Positions 12,069 to 14,129 of a DNA stretch of 14,129 nucleotides are shown here, piece after piece. A program made the translations under genes and the position numbers. Source of the DNA: Planctomycetota bacterium (GTDB taxonomy: Bacteria > Planctomycetota > UBA8742 > JACQVU01); NCBI GenBank assembly GCA_016209585.1, contig JACQVU010000530.1, forward strand, positions 1 through 14,129. The letters are read 5' to 3'. Positions within the stretch are counted from its first letter, which is position 1; each line of letters starts with the position of its first letter. Below the pieces are notes generated by a model. The model saw only the letters and a program-made list of their open reading frames with translations, was not told the DNA's origin and searched no databases.

Positions 12069-14129
12069 TCAGACGAGTGCCCGCCCGCCCCACTCCTTGC
12101 GCTTCTCCCAGCGCTTCGCCAGGAGGAAGATCACGGGGTAGACGAGCAGTTCCATGACGAAACTGATGGTGATCCCGCCGATGAGCGGCGCCACCAGGCG
12201 GCGGGTGACGTCGGCGCCGGTGCCGGTCGCCCAGAGCAGCGGGAGGAGGCCGATCATGTCGGTGGTCACGGTCATGGTCTTGGGCCGGATGCGTTTCACC
12301 GCCCCTTCGTGGATGGCGGCGTAGAGGTCGGCCGGGCCGCGCATGCGCCCCTCGACCACGAAGCGGTCGTAGGTGGTGTCGAGATAGAGCAGCATGACCT
12401 GGCCGGTCTCGGCGTCGACGCCCAGGAGGGCGATGATTCCCACCCAGACCGCCAGCGACATGTTGTAATCCAGCGCCCACAGGAACCAGAGGGCGCCGAT
12501 GAGGCTGAACGGCACCGCCAGCAGCACCACACCGACGCGGAACCAGGACTTGTTGGCCACGTAGAGGAGGAGCACGATCAGCGCGAAGGTGATGGGAATC
12601 ACGACGGCCAGGCGGGCGTTGGCCTTCTCCAGGTACTCGAACCGGCCCGACCAGACCGCCGTGTATCCGGCGGGCAGCGGCACCTGTTCGGCGAAGACCT
12701 TCTTGGCCTCGGCCACGTAGCCGCCCAGGTCGCGGCCGGCGATGTCGACGTAGATCCACGCCGTGTGCTGGGCGTTCTCGCTGCGGATCATGGGCGGGCC
12801 GGGGTGGATGCGGATGTCGGCCAGGAGTTCCAGCGGAACATGCGCGCCGGTGGGCGTGGGCACGAGCACGCGGCGCAGCGCCGGCAGATCGTCGCGCAGT
12901 TCGCGCGGATAGCGCGCGTTCACGGGGTAGCGTTCCTGCCCCTCGACGGTGGTGGTGACGTTCATGCCGCCCAGCGCCGTCTGCACCACCTCCTGCACGT
13001 CGGCCGTCGTGAGGCCGTAGCGCGCGGCCTCCTCGCGCTTCACGTCGAAGTCCAGGTAGTAGCCGCCGAACGTGCGCTCCGCGTACGCGGAGCTCGTTCC
13101 CGGCACCGTGCGCAACGCGATGGCGGCCCGTTCCGCCGTCGCGGCCAGGGTCTGGAAGTCGGGGCCGAGAATCTTGATTCCCACCGGCGTCTTGATGCCG
13201 GTTGACAACATGTTGATCCGGTTCTCGATGGGGTAGGGCCAGGCGTTGGCCACTCCGGGAATGCTCACGGCCTGGTTCAGCCCGGGGTGGCGCGTGCCGT
13301 CCGGCGCCGTGAAATAGCCCAGCGGCTGGCCGCCCTCCATCTCCCCGTTGACCAGTTCCGCGATGGTGATGGTCTGCTCCTCCGGCCAGAAGGTGTGCGT
13401 CAGCGGCCACTTCAGCCAGGCGGGCCAGTCGCTGAAGAACCGGGTCACCTTGCGCTTTCGCCACTTCGACTGGTCGGTCTCCAGTTGCACCACGGTCTCG
13501 ATCATGGAGAGCGGCGCCGGGTCGGTGGCGCTCTCTGCCCGGCCGATCTTCCCGTGCACGCTGACCACCTCGGGGAAGCGGCCGTTCTTCATCATCTTGT
13601 CCGTCTGCTGGAGCAGTTCCTTGCTCTTCAACACGCTGATGCTGGGGTCGGTCGTGGGCATGTACAGCAGGTCGCCCTCGTCCAGCGCCGGCATGAACTC
13701 CGAGCCGATGCGCGTGGCCGGGTAGAGCGCCGTCGCCCCCAGCGTCACCGTCACGAGAAGCACGGCCAGGGGGTGGCCCATCGCCAGGTGAAAAAACGGC
13801 TCGTAGAGCCGCATCGACCAGCGGTTGATGGGGTTGCTTTCCTCCCTCGGAATCCGGCCGCGAATGAAATACACCATCAGCACCGGCACCACGGTGACGC
13901 CCAGGACCGCGCCCGCGGCGATCGAGAAGGTCTTGGTGTAGGCCAGCGGCTTGAACAACCGCCCCGACTGCTCCCCCAGCACGAAGATCGGCAGGAACGC
14001 CACCGTGATCACCAGCAGCGAGAAAAAGAGGCTGGGCCCGACCTCCCTGGCGGCCTCCATGATCACGCGCGCGCGGTCACCCACGCTGAGCGCCCCGCCG
14101 CCACCTGCCCGTTCCAGGTGCTTGTGGGC
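12069..14129 (-). CDS. cusA: CusA-like heavy-metal RND efflux pump, N-terminus cut by window edge
   Basis: Inner-membrane proton-driven pump of tripartite heavy-metal efflux (HME-RND) systems. 686 residues are visible; E. coli CusA has about 1047, so roughly the first 400 lie outside. The visible part opens with AHKHLE, then GPSLFFSLLVITVAFLPIF, LFKPLAYTKTFSIAAGA and a long periplasmic region (NRINMLSTGIKTPVGIKILG, TALGGMNVTTTVEGQERYPVNARYPR, GPPMIRSENAQ). The second group of membrane helices includes GVDAETGQVMLLYLD, HEGAVKRIRPKTMTV and LLPLLWATGTGADV. AHKHLE and the ALGGMNV/GPPM segments resemble the Cu(I)/Ag(I) CusA subgroup more than CzcA, so a monovalent soft metal is the likely substrate. 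The partner genes cusB and cusC are not in the window and may lie upstream to the right. It heads the run of accessory genes to its left. Confidence 0.93.
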   Translation of the reverse strand, partial: AHKHLERAGGGGALSVGDRARVIMEAAREVGPSLFFSLLVITVAFLPIFVLGEQSGRLFKPLAYTKTFSIAAGAVLGVTVVPVLMVYFIRGRIPREESNPINRWSMRLYEPFFHLAMGHPLAVLLVTVTLGATALYPATRIGSEFMPALDEGDLLYMPTTDPSISVLKSKELLQQTDKMMKNGRFPEVVSVHGKIGRAESATDPAPLSMIETVVQLETDQSKWRKRKVTRFFSDWPAWLKWPLTHTFWPEEQTITIAELVNGEMEGGQPLGYFTAPDGTRHPGLNQAVSIPGVANAWPYPIENRINMLSTGIKTPVGIKILGPDFQTLAATAERAAIALRTVPGTSSAYAERTFGGYYLDFDVKREEAARYGLTTADVQEVVQTALGGMNVTTTVEGQERYPVNARYPRELRDDLPALRRVLVPTPTGAHVPLELLADIRIHPGPPMIRSENAQHTAWIYVDIAGRDLGGYVAEAKKVFAEQVPLPAGYTAVWSGRFEYLEKANARLAVVIPITFALIVLLLYVANKSWFRVGVVLLAVPFSLIGALWFLWALDYNMSLAVWVGIIALLGVDAETGQVMLLYLDTTYDRFVVEGRMRGPADLYAAIHEGAVKRIRPKTMTVTTDMIGLLPLLWATGTGADVTRRLVAPLIGGITISFVMELLVYPVIFLLAKRWEKRKEWGGRALV

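Noticed and set aside
11944..13464. 506-codon minus-strand open frame in another phase
   Set aside because: It overlaps the CusA-like frame, which has the RND motifs and membrane helices; the alternative is His/Arg/Gly-rich without motifs.
12069..14129. Residue-by-residue match to the three-Met copper site of E. coli CusA
   Set aside because: Candidate Mets exist (in NRINMLSTG, ALGGMNV and GPPM), but I could not confirm their alignment from memory, so the metal is inferred from overall similarity only.

Overview
The window is very GC-rich, densely packed bacterial DNA, probably from an uncultured environmental lineage. A planctomycete or related PVC-type bacterium is the best guess. The reasons are a short MnmE-like GTPase, the style of the crotonase, S12 and RecQ sequences, and sparse Shine-Dalgarno signals. 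This placement is from memory and weak; no 16S gene is present. I see no phage, integrase, transposase, CRISPR array or tRNA.

Left half (1-7640): five genes on the minus strand, all pointing left. In transcription order they are an NAD(P)-dependent aldehyde dehydrogenase, an enoyl-CoA hydratase/isomerase, a membrane-anchored Ala-rich protein of unknown function, a truncated MnmE/TrmE-type GTPase coupled to it by an ATGA overlap, and a RecQ-type helicase that runs off the left edge. The aldehyde dehydrogenase and crotonase suggest a short aldehyde or acyl-CoA catabolic pair. The helicase and GTPase are housekeeping-type genes, and internal -10-like elements may separate transcription units.

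Centre (7641-8711): the only plus-strand genes, rpsL (S12) and rpsG (S7). They have a near-consensus sigma70 promoter, a stem-loop at the predicted 5' end and a good ribosome binding site. They are 6 nt apart, and fusA and tuf do not follow. S12 carries Arg at position 88, where Lys is usual.

Right half (8712-14129): minus strand again. The main feature is a probable metal-efflux operon. It begins outside the window, and its first visible gene is a CusA-like RND pump (N-terminus missing). It continues with a 40-residue lipoprotein with a His-rich tail, a four-helix membrane protein with methionine ladders, a SAM-dependent methyltransferase (ATGA overlap) and a His-containing YHS-domain lipoprotein. 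Together they look like an export route for a soft metal, most likely Cu(I)/Ag(I), with membrane and periplasmic metal-binding accessories. The small lipoprotein and the methionine-ladder protein are the least familiar parts. Downstream lie a remnant of an MNT-type nucleotidyltransferase gene, a GC-only tract, and an exported coiled-coil protein of unknown function that converges on rpsG.

Short tandem repeats, two of them in 7-bp phase, sit at gene boundaries (9-26, 6136-6176, 11840-11872).
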